A model generated the notes under the pieces. That model was not told where the DNA came from and made no database searches. It was given only the letters and a program-made list of their open reading frames with translations. Positions 24,989-33,420 of a stretch of DNA of 64,000 nt are shown one piece after another. The position numbers and the translations under genes are program-made. Every line of letters begins with the position of its first letter. The stretch's first letter is position 1. The DNA comes from CBDCVA01 sp965222935 [NCBI: Candidatus Latescibacterota bacterium] (GTDB taxonomy: Bacteria > Latescibacterota > CBDCVA01). Location: assembly GCA_965222935.1 (NCBI GenBank), contig CBDCVA010000002.1:868001-932000 (forward strand), in the 5' to 3' direction.

Positions 24989-26839
24989 ATGGCTGACCTG
25001 GACCTCACCATGGGGCACTGGCGCGCTCGCTTCGGCGCGTCGGGCGCACTCCTCTCGCTCTCCGATGGGCGCCACGAGTTGGTCCACCGTGACTTGGGCA
25101 CGGGTCACCTGCGGGTGCGCGTCGGGCGGGTTACGACAACTCTCCGCCGCCCGGTGAGGGTGCGGCGCGAGGAAAACGCACTCGTCTTCGAGCACCCGCC
25201 GGGCCGTGGGCGGCCCGTGGCGGTCGAGCATCGCATCGGGCTTGATCCGCTGGAGGACGGCACCGTCCTGCACCACGCCGTCACGGTGAACCCCTCCCGG
25301 CCGCTGCGCGAGGATGTGACCGTCTGGCTGCCTTGGCACTGGCGGCTCCCCTCGGAGGGGCGCCGGTTTTTCATCCCGCGCAAGGACGGTCTCGGCGAGG
25401 ACTGGGGAGTGCGCAATCTGGGCCGCGCCTGGGCCTTCCATCACTCGGGGATCTTCCGAGGCGAGACGCCCGATGCGCTCGCCATCCCGCTGATGGACGA
25501 GTGGGCGCCGGATGTACCCTGGCGCGCGGCGGTCATCGCCGATCCGTACTTCGGGACGCACTACCGCGTACCCACGAATTGGGAAGGCGGCGCGCTGCAT
25601 TGGGGTTACAGAGGTGAGGTGGGCCTCGCCGAGATGGAACGGCGCGACATCTGGCTGGCACTCCACACCGGGGGCCCCGAGGATGCCATGCGCGCTTTCT
25701 ACGACACGGCGATGGCCGATGTCCCGCCGGGACCCGACTGGCTGCACGACACCGCCCTGATCGTCTACGACTTCCTGAGCGAGGGTGGGCGGGGCTGGTT
25801 CCGCGACATCGACCGTCTGGCCGCCGCGATCGCCCCCGCCGACCGGGCCAAGGTCGCCCTGGCGCTCCACGGGTGGTATGACATGGTGGGGCGCTACAGC
25901 TATGACATCCGAAGCGGCGCCCTGGATCGTGAGTGGACGGCGTTTCCCCGCGCCGCCGAGTTCGCCGCCCAGATGCCCGGCGCGCGCAGCACCCCGATGA
26001 CCATCGAAGCCATGCACCAGCGCATCCGCTACGCCACCGATCGCGGCTTTCGCGTCGTTCTCTACTTCGCCGACGGCCTTGGGCTATCCGAAGGGGCAAC
26101 CGACCTCTTCAGCCCCGACAAGGTGCTCTCCTGGGGCGGCTGGAGAGGCCCCGACAGCGTGGGCCAGACGTGCCAGCAGAACCCGTGTCACCCCGAGGTG
26201 CAGGCGTTCTACCTGGGCTACCTGGATGCGTTGCTGGAGACCTTCGGCGATCTGATCCACGGGCTGAACTGGGACGAGACCTTCTTCATGGACCCCGGGG
26301 CCATAGGGCCGGACGGCGCGCCGGGCTACGTCCCCCGCGCAATGATGGCGCTCGTCAAGGAATGCACCGCCAGAACCCGCGCGCACAGGGCCGACCTGGC
26401 CTTCCTGGCTTCCGACAACCTGGGACTGCCCCACCGTAAGCTCGCCGTCCCTTACGCCCTCGTCGCCGACGGTTGCTGGCAGGATAGCCATTGCGCCCCC
26501 GTCGCCTGGCCCTACGGGCTCTTCCCGAACCTGCGTAACGTGCTCTGGTCGTGCAACTGGCGGCCCATGACGCGCTGGGCGTGGACGCGTCACGGCGTGG
26601 AACGCTACGGGGCTCCGATCATCCTGTCCCACGGCTCCTCGAGCGAGCCCGGCCCTGCCGACATGGACGACGCCAGCTTCGCCCGCGCGATGGACCTGTT
26701 CGAGATACGAAAAAACCGTCCGCAGCACCTTCGATGGCTCCGGCGAAACTCGATGGAGGCCTGCGACCATGCCGTTCTCTTCGGTCCGGACAAAACGGTG
26801 ATCCCTTCTTCTCCCGATGACGCAGCGTACCCCGGATAG
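24989..26839 (+). CDS. Glycoside hydrolase-like protein (beta-sandwich plus TIM barrel)
   Basis: 616 residues with AAAGGAG before the ATG. Residues ~1-230 are rich in beta strands, as in the N-terminal super-sandwich of several clans of retaining glycosidases. Residues ~250-560 read like a TIM barrel: TALIVYDFL, LALHGWYD, FRVVLYFADGLGL, then LIHGLNWDETFFMD (426-434) with an acidic pair in the usual position for a catalytic nucleophile, and FLASDN. Arrangement suggests a relative of GH31/GH36/GH97-type enzymes, but I cannot assign a family or substrate. No signal peptide, so it would act in the cytoplasm. It is convergent with the DUF4159 gene that ends 13 bases away. Confidence 0.6.
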   Translation: MADLDLTMGHWRARFGASGALLSLSDGRHELVHRDLGTGHLRVRVGRVTTTLRRPVRVRREENALVFEHPPGRGRPVAVEHRIGLDPLEDGTVLHHAVTVNPSRPLREDVTVWLPWHWRLPSEGRRFFIPRKDGLGEDWGVRNLGRAWAFHHSGIFRGETPDALAIPLMDEWAPDVPWRAAVIADPYFGTHYRVPTNWEGGALHWGYRGEVGLAEMERRDIWLALHTGGPEDAMRAFYDTAMADVPPGPDWLHDTALIVYDFLSEGGRGWFRDIDRLAAAIAPADRAKVALALHGWYDMVGRYSYDIRSGALDREWTAFPRAAEFAAQMPGARSTPMTIEAMHQRIRYATDRGFRVVLYFADGLGLSEGATDLFSPDKVLSWGGWRGPDSVGQTCQQNPCHPEVQAFYLGYLDALLETFGDLIHGLNWDETFFMDPGAIGPDGAPGYVPRAMMALVKECTARTRAHRADLAFLASDNLGLPHRKLAVPYALVADGCWQDSHCAPVAWPYGLFPNLRNVLWSCNWRPMTRWAWTRHGVERYGAPIILSHGSSSEPGPADMDDASFARAMDLFEIRKNRPQHLRWLRRNSMEACDHAVLFGPDKTVIPSSPDDAAYPG

Positions 26840-26852
26840 CGGCGCACCACGT

Positions 26853-28052
26853 TCAATCCTCCGCCTCGGCCCCCAGCGCCGTCGTCGTCGCCCGATTGAC
26901 CAGCGTGTCCACCGCCAGTCGCGTGATCGAGCCCGGCTGCGTGAGGGCGTAGACCAGAAGGTTGACCCCAAACTTCCTCGAACTGTACGCGAAGGAGAGT
27001 TCATGGCGGAACCGCCCGCCGACGAAGCCAAGCAGCGCCCTGGGGTCGATAGCGAGCAGTTCCCAGCCGCGGATGTAGCCCCAGTCGGTGAGCAGCACCG
27101 CCAGGTGGCCGTTCATCTCCACCCCCCGAAACGGAACGTCGTGCGTCTGAAAGAACCCGCCCCCCGTGCGCACGGGTAGAATGCCCGCGCGGGTGGAATC
27201 GGTGCCCTTCAGGTTGTACCTGAGGGTCATCGCCCGTATGTAGGTCAAGGGCGGTCCGACTAGGTCGAAGCAGCAGGACAGAAGCGGATGATCGTCCCCC
27301 AGGGGTACGAACGACCAGTGACGCCCCTCGGCGAGCCCGGCGCTCTCGAGGCTGACACGGATCAGGCTGTCGATGGGCTCTAACGGGAGCCCCGCGCTGT
27401 CGCCAAAGAGGAAGCCGCCGCTCTGCAGGTAGCGGCCGAGCTGCTCGCGCTCGATGCGCGTCGGTTCAAAGGGCACCGAGCCCACCAGCGCCACGAAGGG
27501 CACCTTGAAAAGCTCCCGCGAGTCGAGGGTGATCCTCCCCAAGAAGTCGGCTTTGATGTCCGTCATCTCGTTCACGGTTTGCACGAGACCGGGCAGCGCG
27601 AGCCGGGCCCCACGCGCCACCAGCGTGTCGGGCATCATCCGAACGGCCGCCCCCATCCGCGCCAGTTCCTGGGTTTCGAGCTCCACCACGGCCACGTGAT
27701 AGAAACCCCTCACGCGCCGCTTGTCCTTGGGGTCCTGGAAGACGAGGGCCTGGTGATGGCCGGTGTCGAGGTCATCTAGATTCAGCAAATCCAGGTCTAG
27801 GCGGATCTTGTGTCCCTCCGGCAGACGCTCGATGACGATCGCTCCCGGCGTCAGCTCAGGCTCCATCGGCGCCCGCTCGAACCTCACGGTATCAGGTTCC
27901 GCGAGCTGGGCATCCTCCCCCCGCTCGCCAGAGGGGGATAGCGGTTGCGCCGCTGCGGCCGTCGCCACGAGCGCCCCAACGACAAGGACTGGGCCCGCCA
28001 GGTTCGCGAGCCCTGGCCGAACGGACCCGAAATGCCCCCACTTTCTTCGCAT
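26853..28052 (-). CDS. Secreted DUF4159 protein (third paralogue)
   Basis: About 399 residues from ATG 28052. Unlike the two TonB-like paralogues it begins with a cleavable-type signal sequence (GPVLVVGALVATAAAAQ). After a linker it follows the same plan: LDLLNLDDLDTGHHQALVFQ matches their MVDLKTLDYGQYQAAVVQ, then DPKDKRRVRGFYHVAVVEL, MTDIKADFLGRITLDSREL, PFVALVGSVPFEPTRIEREQLGRYL, GRHWSFVPLGDDHPL and FGVNLLVYALTQPG. Sequence identity is low, so the split is old. No large surface gene accompanies it. The start is uncertain because the strong GGAGGAGG upstream is followed by a tiny frame rather than by this one. Function unknown. Confidence 0.8.
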   Translation of the reverse strand: MRRKWGHFGSVRPGLANLAGPVLVVGALVATAAAAQPLSPSGERGEDAQLAEPDTVRFERAPMEPELTPGAIVIERLPEGHKIRLDLDLLNLDDLDTGHHQALVFQDPKDKRRVRGFYHVAVVELETQELARMGAAVRMMPDTLVARGARLALPGLVQTVNEMTDIKADFLGRITLDSRELFKVPFVALVGSVPFEPTRIEREQLGRYLQSGGFLFGDSAGLPLEPIDSLIRVSLESAGLAEGRHWSFVPLGDDHPLLSCCFDLVGPPLTYIRAMTLRYNLKGTDSTRAGILPVRTGGGFFQTHDVPFRGVEMNGHLAVLLTDWGYIRGWELLAIDPRALLGFVGGRFRHELSFAYSSRKFGVNLLVYALTQPGSITRLAVDTLVNRATTTALGAEAED

Positions 28053-28060
28053 CACAGGCG

Positions 28061-28139
28061 TCAAACGCTGGCCATCCTGTACGGTACCTCCTCCGCTCAA
28101 GCGTATCGGTTGTCCGATTCATTGAGCATACGCTTGAGC
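28061..28139 (-). promoter_or_regulatory. Leader with 12-bp hairpin, strong ribosome site and five-codon upstream frame
   Basis: On the minus strand GCTCAAGCGTAT (28128-28139) and ATACGCTTGAGC (28095-28106) form a perfect 12-bp inverted repeat around 21 bases. GGAGGAGG (28087-28094) follows immediately. The first ATG in range (28075) opens a frame of four codons and a stop (M-A-S-V), ending 8 bases before the DUF4159 ATG. It could be a regulator operator or a translation-control leader. Confidence 0.5.
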
Positions 28140-28293
28140 ACACTCCAATGTTTCAATCCCAAGGACCAAACGACGAGCCCTTGGCCGTGCAAGAGAATGG
28201 CCGGTGCGCGATTCGAGGGCATTCGGATCACCGCATACTGGCGTGAGCGCCCGAGGCGTCGTAACTTGCGTCCCGCGAAAGGAAGGAGGCACG

Positions 28294-29361
28294 ATGAGTG
28301 CTGAACGCTTTGACCGGCTGCGTGCCGCACTCGCGGCGCGAGACGCGGATGCCTATCTCACCGCGAGCTGGCCCAATCACATCTACTTCACGGGATGCCT
28401 GGATGGCCACGGTCCTCTCCTGGTGCTGCGCGACGGGCCACCTCAACTCTGGGTGGATGCCATGACTGCGACCAGTGCGCGAGAGGAGGCAGAGGGCTGC
28501 GAGGTGCGCGAGGTAAGCCGGACCGAGGGCTTCGAGGGTCCTCTGATCCAAGAGCTACGCAGTGCAAAGGCCCGCCGGCTGATCGTCGAAGAGGCGCCCC
28601 AAGCCGATGCGCTGCGAGAGGCCCTCTCCGATTGCACGATCGAGGACGCACCCCTGGCGAAGATGGAACTCCGGCGTCGAAAGGAGCCCCGCGAACTGGA
28701 GCTTTTGCGGACGGTAGCGGGGATCGTCCAGGAGGGTGCCCAGGCCGCCCGAGAGGCCCTACGCGTTGGGGCGACGGAACTGGATGCCGTCGCGGCCGGG
28801 CAGGCGGCGGTGCGGCGCCGTGGCTCGGAGAGCGACGCCTTCACATGGGTCTGTTCGAGCGGACCGCGCTCCTACTATGCCGACGCACGCGTGGGCCATA
28901 GGCGACTCGAAGCCGGCGACATCGGTTTCTACGATTTCGGTATCCGGTATCACGGCTATATCGGCGACATCTGCTGGCCCTTCGTCCTGGGCGAACCCAC
29001 CGCACAGCAGCGCGAGATCCTCGAAGCCGTGGCGGAGGCGCAGGAGCGGACGCTGGCGGTCTTGCGGCCCGGCGTCTCCGCACGCGAGGTGCACGCAACG
29101 GCTGCGGCGGCCTTCGCCGAGCGAGGATGGGAAGCCTACTTCCCGCACCACGCAGGACACGGCCTGGGTCTAGACGCGGACCCGCCCATGCTCGTGCCCG
29201 AGAGCGACGAGACCGTCGAAGCTGGCGACGTCCTGACGTTGGAACCCGGCGTCTACATCCCTGGGCGGGGCGGGGCGCGGCTGGAGCACACCTATCACGT
29301 GACCGACGACGGGGTCGAGCGCTGGACGACGGCCCCGAGTGACCCCGCCATCGAGCTTTGA
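28294..29361 (+). CDS. M24-family metallopeptidase (Xaa-Pro aminopeptidase-like)
   Basis: 355 residues; GGAAGGAGG before ATG 28294 fixes the start. An N-terminal creatinase-like domain (~1-130) precedes the pita-bread catalytic domain. The five dinuclear-metal ligands can be followed: Asp in YDFGI, Asp in YIGDICWPF, His in HHAGHGLGL, Glu in LTLEPGVYIPG and Glu in RLEHTYHV. The family cleaves X-Pro bonds or related amides. The gene is divergent from the DUF4159 gene and stands before the enolase-superfamily remnant. Confidence 0.85.
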   Translation: MSAERFDRLRAALAARDADAYLTASWPNHIYFTGCLDGHGPLLVLRDGPPQLWVDAMTATSAREEAEGCEVREVSRTEGFEGPLIQELRSAKARRLIVEEAPQADALREALSDCTIEDAPLAKMELRRRKEPRELELLRTVAGIVQEGAQAAREALRVGATELDAVAAGQAAVRRRGSESDAFTWVCSSGPRSYYADARVGHRRLEAGDIGFYDFGIRYHGYIGDICWPFVLGEPTAQQREILEAVAEAQERTLAVLRPGVSAREVHATAAAAFAERGWEAYFPHHAGHGLGLDADPPMLVPESDETVEAGDVLTLEPGVYIPGRGGARLEHTYHVTDDGVERWTTAPSDPAIEL

Positions 29362-29379
29362 TGGGGCGGCGGCTAACGG

Positions 29380-29656
29380 ATGAAGAACACCGAAGTTGAG
29401 GTTGTCGAGGTCCCCGGACATACGTGCTGGTGCCGAGTGATCTTGCGGACGGACGAGGGCCTGGACGGCCTGGGGAAGTTCAACCGGTGACACCACCGAG
29501 CCCGAAAAGATTGCTGTCATGACACATAGCTACGGGACCATGCTGTCGCCGGGCGGTTCGGGGCCGGCCACGACCTTCGCCAGATGTTACCTGATGTCCC
29601 ATCCTCCCAACGCTTTGCACATGGAGCTCTCCAGCGCGACCTCGAGCCGCTCATGA
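29380..29656 (+). pseudogene. Enolase-superfamily (mandelate racemase/MLE) gene remnant with internal deletion
   Basis: Two pieces in different frames. From ATG 29380, 36 codons end in ILRTDEGLDGLGKFNR, matching the N-terminal strand pair of MR/MLE enzymes (V..TDEGL.G.GE). From about 29493 another frame reads TEPEKIAVMTHSYGTMLSP and then TFARCYLMSHPPNALHMEL, which fits the C-terminal part of the family (T.A.KIA..AEAHG....P and A..H...A.PNA...E). The catalytic barrel of some 280 residues is missing. The pieces align in order and orientation, so this is a decayed gene rather than two small genes. Confidence 0.55.
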
Positions 29657-29958
29657 CGGACGAAGACAGGCTCTACACGCTCGGTCCGAAGGAGCGGGGA
29701 CTTTCGTGGGCCATCGAGCGGGCGTGGTGGCTGTTTGGCGCGCTGGCGTGCTTGGCCAGCATGGGGATTACGTCGCTGGTAAAATGGTTTGGCGCGCCAC
29801 CCGTGGCGACTGCCGCGGTAGGACTGCTCTCGTTCTTCGGTTTCGGGGCGGTGGTGTTCTACTGCGATAATGCAAGAGAGATGGGGCTCAAGGGGTTCTT
29901 CATCACCGCCGGGCTGATCTTCCTCGCAGTGGCCGCACGCCTGGTCGTGAGGCTGTGA
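29653..29958 (+). CDS. Small membrane protein of unknown function
   Basis: 101 residues from ATG 29653. Three hydrophobic segments are visible: WWLFGALACLASMGITSLV, VATAAVGLLSFFGFGAVVFY and GFFITAGLIFLAVAARLVV. I do not recognise the family. It lies 3 bases before the CPBP protease gene and is probably co-transcribed with it. An in-frame start at 29584 would overlap the neighbouring remnant; no ribosome site distinguishes them clearly. Confidence 0.55.
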   Translation: MTDEDRLYTLGPKERGLSWAIERAWWLFGALACLASMGITSLVKWFGAPPVATAAVGLLSFFGFGAVVFYCDNAREMGLKGFFITAGLIFLAVAARLVVRL

Positions 29959-29961
29959 GGC

Positions 29962-30753
29962 ATGGCCGAGCAGCGGCCGTCGACGACGAGCCCCGCGGCA
30001 ATGCTGCCCGGCTTTGGGCCGAGTGCGCTTTTGGTCGTAACACTCGTGGTGCCCGACGCCGTGGCGCGCATGGCGAGTCCGCTCTGGGGGCTCATCGCCA
30101 TCCTGGCGCTCGTTCTTCCGGCGCGGCTTCTGCATGTGCCGCTGTGGGGCTTCGAGGCGCTGGCATGCCTATTCGCCGGGCGAATGATCGCCACGGAGCT
30201 TCACCTGCCCTACCCCTTGACGATACTCGTGCCGCTGACCTTGCTCATCGCCTGGGCGGTGCTACGGAAGTTCAGCCTGCGTGAGGGGTTGTGGGCGAGG
30301 GGCGGGTTCACGACGCACTGGCGGCTGGCGGTGGGGATCGCCGCCGCGAGCATCGCGGTCCTGGGGTGCTGGTTGGTCTGGCATTTTCCGGTCCGGGGTT
30401 GGGCGCTGATTCCAGCATGGCCTCCGGCCGCGCTGGTGCCTTTGGGGATCGCGTTCGCGGTTTTCAACGCGACCGTCGAAGAGCTGGTCTTCCGGAGCAT
30501 GCTTCTGACGGGGCTTTCGCGCAGCTTCGGTGCGTTTCGGGGGCAGTTCGCTCAGGCGTGGTTCTTCGGCCTTTTTCACGTGAGCGGTGGTGTCCCCGAC
30601 GACGCATCGGGCTTTGTCCTGGCGATGGCTTTCGGGATAGCGATGGGTTATCTCCTCGTGCGCACACGCAGCTTGCTCTCGCCCATAGTCTCGCACGCGA
30701 TCGTGGACCTCTTCATCTTCTGGATACTGGTCGCGAGCCGACCGCCCATTTGA
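29962..30753 (+). CDS. CPBP-family intramembrane metalloprotease
   Basis: 263 residues, about eight hydrophobic segments. The CAAX-protease/bacteriocin-processing signature is present: TVEELVFRSML (Glu-Glu-x3-Arg), FFGLFHVSGG (His) and LSPIVSHAIVD (His). Family members include Rce1-like proteases and bacteriocin self-immunity proteins. The substrate here is unknown. It follows the small membrane protein and precedes the NUDIX gene by 38 bases. Confidence 0.85.
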   Translation: MAEQRPSTTSPAAMLPGFGPSALLVVTLVVPDAVARMASPLWGLIAILALVLPARLLHVPLWGFEALACLFAGRMIATELHLPYPLTILVPLTLLIAWAVLRKFSLREGLWARGGFTTHWRLAVGIAAASIAVLGCWLVWHFPVRGWALIPAWPPAALVPLGIAFAVFNATVEELVFRSMLLTGLSRSFGAFRGQFAQAWFFGLFHVSGGVPDDASGFVLAMAFGIAMGYLLVRTRSLLSPIVSHAIVDLFIFWILVASRPPI

Positions 30754-30791
30754 CGGTGTGAGGGCAGCCCTTCGGGCATCCGTCTCGAACC

Positions 30792-31421
30792 ATGACGCTG
30801 GTCGTCTTCTGCCCCAACCCCGCGTGTCGTGCGCGCCGCCGCTTCGATGACGCGCGCGATGGGACGCCGTTCACATGCGAAGTATGCGGGTCGGAGGGGA
30901 CCGTTCAGCAATTCCACTACTGCCCCCGCTGCGGCGGTCGCCTGGCGTGGCACGAGAAAGAAGGACGCCCGCGGCGCGTGTGCGCCCGGTGTGGGTTCAT
31001 CTTTTACCGGGACCAGCGGGCGGTCGTGGGGGTCATCATCCTGGAGAGTGACCAGATCCTTCTCGTCAAGCGTGGGCCCCAAGTGTTCAAGCCGGGCCTA
31101 TGGTGCATCCCCTGCGGCAATCTGGAGTGGGGCGAGGAGGTGCGGGAGGCCGCCGCCCGGGAGGTGCGGGAGGAAACAGGGCTCGAGGTGACGATCGGCG
31201 ATGTGGTGGCCGTGCGGAGCAACTTCCACTCGCCGTGGAACCACAACGTCGGCATCTGGTTCCGCGGACAGGTCACGGGAGGAACGCTGTGCCCCGGCGA
31301 CGATGCCAGCGAGGCGCGGTTTTTTCCGCTGAACGCCTTGCCCCCCGACATGGCGTTCGAAGCCGACCGCGAGGTGCTAGCGCCGTCGCAGGCGCGGAGC
31401 TCGGCCGCCAAGCGGGGCTAA
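30792..31421 (+). CDS. NUDIX hydrolase with N-terminal zinc ribbons
   Basis: 209 residues. Cysteine pairs CPNPAC, CEVC, CPRC and CARC in the first 70 residues form zinc ribbons, the second pair close to that of NADH pyrophosphatase NudC. The NUDIX box GNLEWGEEVREAAAREVREE continues TGLEV, matching Gx5Ex7REUxEExGU, so the Mg2+-dependent hydrolase site is intact. The likely substrate is a nucleoside diphosphate linked to another moiety (ADP-ribose or NADH type), but the NudC SQPWPFPxS motif is absent, so NudC itself is unlikely. Confidence 0.85.
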   Translation: MTLVVFCPNPACRARRRFDDARDGTPFTCEVCGSEGTVQQFHYCPRCGGRLAWHEKEGRPRRVCARCGFIFYRDQRAVVGVIILESDQILLVKRGPQVFKPGLWCIPCGNLEWGEEVREAAAREVREETGLEVTIGDVVAVRSNFHSPWNHNVGIWFRGQVTGGTLCPGDDASEARFFPLNALPPDMAFEADREVLAPSQARSSAAKRG

Positions 31422-31504
31422 GCTTCCTGCTAGCGGCGGTAGAGGAGACGCACGGCATTCTCCCGCTCCTCAAGTTGCCGGAACGCCAGAACCCTCCGCT
31501 CCGT

Positions 31505-32461
31505 CTAGAACCACTGCCGTTTATCCACGACGTTGCGCAGGGGGTCACCGCGAGCAAAACGCCCGCAATTGTCCAGAAAAACCGCCGTGCGCCGATGGGC
31601 GATGTAGGGACCGGCTGCGCCCATATGGGGCGTGATGATGACGTTGGGTAGGGTCCACAGCGGGTGATCGGCGGGAAGCGGCTCCACCTCGAAGACGTCC
31701 AGCCCCGCGCCTCCCACCTGACCGCTTTCGAGCGACGGCACCAGGTCGTCCAGCACCGCACAGGCGCCCCGGCTGATATTGATGAAAATGGCGCCGCGCT
31801 TCATCAGGCCGAAGGTCCGCCGGTTGAACATACGGCGTGTGGCAGGTGTTTCGGGCGCGGTCATGATGACGAAATCAGCCTGTCCTAGCGCCTCGTCCAG
31901 CCGCTCGGGCGGCCACAGCTCAGCCACGCCCAAAGGACGATCGGTCCGGCGGGGGTCAATCCCGATGACGCGGATTCCAAAGGGGACGCAGAGCCGCGCG
32001 GTCTCCGCGCCGATGCCGCCGACGCCGACGATGACGGCCGTCGCTTCTCTCAGGTGGATGACGCGCGCATCGCTCGGGCCCCACTGGCGCTGCTGCTGCT
32101 GCGCCCAGTACTGAGGCAGCCCCCGAGCGAAGGCCAAGACCATCGCCATGATCTGGTTGGCCAGGTGATCGTTGTAAATCTCGCGCATGTTGGTGACGAT
32201 GACATCGCTCTCGACGAGATCTTTGTGAAAGTAACCGCCTCCCAGGCCGGCAAAATCCGCCTGAATCCAGCGCAGCTTGCGCGCGCGGCGGAAGACCTCG
32301 GCCGGGATGTCGCCGAAGGCCGCGTCGGCGTTCGTGATGGCCTCAGCCGCCTCTTCTACCGAATCGCACCAGACGACCTCGCAATCGGGAACTACCCCGC
32401 GGATCTTATCAGGCCACGACGGGTCGGTCCATGACGAGTGGATGATCAGTTTGAAGCTCAC
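31505..32461 (-). CDS. D-2-hydroxyacid dehydrogenase
   Basis: 318 residues starting at GTG 32461. The NAD-binding Rossmann motif is GVGGIG; catalytic residues are Arg in FINISRGA, Glu in FEVEPLPADHPLW and His in IITPHMG. NAD(P)-dependent interconversion of 2-oxo and D-2-hydroxy acids in the cytoplasm, for example glyoxylate or hydroxypyruvate. Divergent from the aldo/keto reductase across a 146-base region holding an inverted repeat. Confidence 0.9.
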   Translation of the reverse strand: MSFKLIIHSSWTDPSWPDKIRGVVPDCEVVWCDSVEEAAEAITNADAAFGDIPAEVFRRARKLRWIQADFAGLGGGYFHKDLVESDVIVTNMREIYNDHLANQIMAMVLAFARGLPQYWAQQQQRQWGPSDARVIHLREATAVIVGVGGIGAETARLCVPFGIRVIGIDPRRTDRPLGVAELWPPERLDEALGQADFVIMTAPETPATRRMFNRRTFGLMKRGAIFINISRGACAVLDDLVPSLESGQVGGAGLDVFEVEPLPADHPLWTLPNVIITPHMGAAGPYIAHRRTAVFLDNCGRFARGDPLRNVVDKRQWF

Positions 32462-32476
32462 CCTATGCCCCTTCGT

Positions 32477-32503
32477 TCACCGAACGCTCGGTGATGGTTG
32501 ACA
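32477..32503. promoter_or_regulatory. Inverted repeat and TTGACA between divergent dehydrogenase and aldo/keto reductase
   Basis: TCACCGA-ACGC-TCGGTGA (32477-32494) is a perfect 7-bp inverted repeat 16 bases before the dehydrogenase start. A plus-strand TTGACA (32498-32503) follows within four bases, but no good -10 is seen. A shared operator for both genes is plausible. Confidence 0.4.
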
Positions 32504-32607
32504 GGTCTCGCGTTCTCCTTCATTCATCATGGAAGATACGCATCTTCTCCCTGGTGAAAAGCAAATCGAGGCGGCGCGTCCGTACGGCGTCGCAGGAGGT
32601 CGTCAAC

Positions 32608-33420
32608 ATGCTTGCCACCACCACCCTGGGCCGCACGGGCCTGGTCGTGACCCGCATGGCAATCGGCGGCGGCTACAACGCGACACCGGGGGCGTTTCGC
32701 GCCGCGCTCGACGCGGGCGTCACCCACATTGATACCGCCCGCAGCTATTCGGACGGCAACGATGAGCGCCGCATCGGGGAGGCCATCATAGGCCGTCGCG
32801 GCGAGGTGACCATCGCGACCAAGAGCATAGAGCGCGACGACGCCGGGGCCATGGCCGAACTGGAAACCTCGCTGCGCGAACTAGGCACCGATTACGTGGA
32901 CATCTGGAACATGCACGGCGTCACGGCCGACGACCTGGACCCCATCATGGGCCCCGAAGGCTCGCTGGAGGCCGCGCGCCGCGCCAAGGAAGGGGGCAAG
33001 ACACGTTTCATCGGGATCACCAGCCACGAGTTCGACACGATGGCAAAAGCCCTGGAAACCGATGCCTTCGACACGGCTCTCTTGTGGTACAACCCCGCCT
33101 TCCGCGAGCCGGAGGAGATCGTCTTTCCCATCGCAGAGCGACATAACGTCGGCATCTTCATCATGAACGCGACGCGCTGGGGCAGGCTCCTGGAGCCGCG
33201 CAAGGGCGCCCCGCCCCCGCCCGACAAGGCGGCACTCTACCGCTTCGCGCTGAGCCACCGGGCGGTCCACTGCGTCGTCAGCCGCCTGGAAGACCCCGAC
33301 GAGTTCATAGAGCGCTTGCCCGCTGCGGACCCGTTCGAGCCGCTCAGTGAGACGGACCTGGCAGCGCTTCGACGTTACGGCGATTCGCGAAGGGCCCTGG
33401 GCGGCCTGGATGAAGCTTGA
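32608..33420 (+). CDS. Aldo/keto reductase
   Basis: 270 residues from ATG 32608, with AGGAGGT seven bases upstream; a longer frame from 32491 is rejected on that ground. TIM-barrel AKR signs are GRTGLVVTRMAIGGG at the start, the tetrad Asp and Tyr in IDTARSYSDGNDE, Lys in IATKSIE and His in WNMHGV, followed by GKTRFIGITSHEF. NAD(P)H-dependent reduction of aldehydes, ketones or sugars. Its direct neighbour downstream is a DNA methyltransferase remnant in the same frame. Confidence 0.85.
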   Translation: MLATTTLGRTGLVVTRMAIGGGYNATPGAFRAALDAGVTHIDTARSYSDGNDERRIGEAIIGRRGEVTIATKSIERDDAGAMAELETSLRELGTDYVDIWNMHGVTADDLDPIMGPEGSLEAARRAKEGGKTRFIGITSHEFDTMAKALETDAFDTALLWYNPAFREPEEIVFPIAERHNVGIFIMNATRWGRLLEPRKGAPPPPDKAALYRFALSHRAVHCVVSRLEDPDEFIERLPAADPFEPLSETDLAALRRYGDSRRALGGLDEA

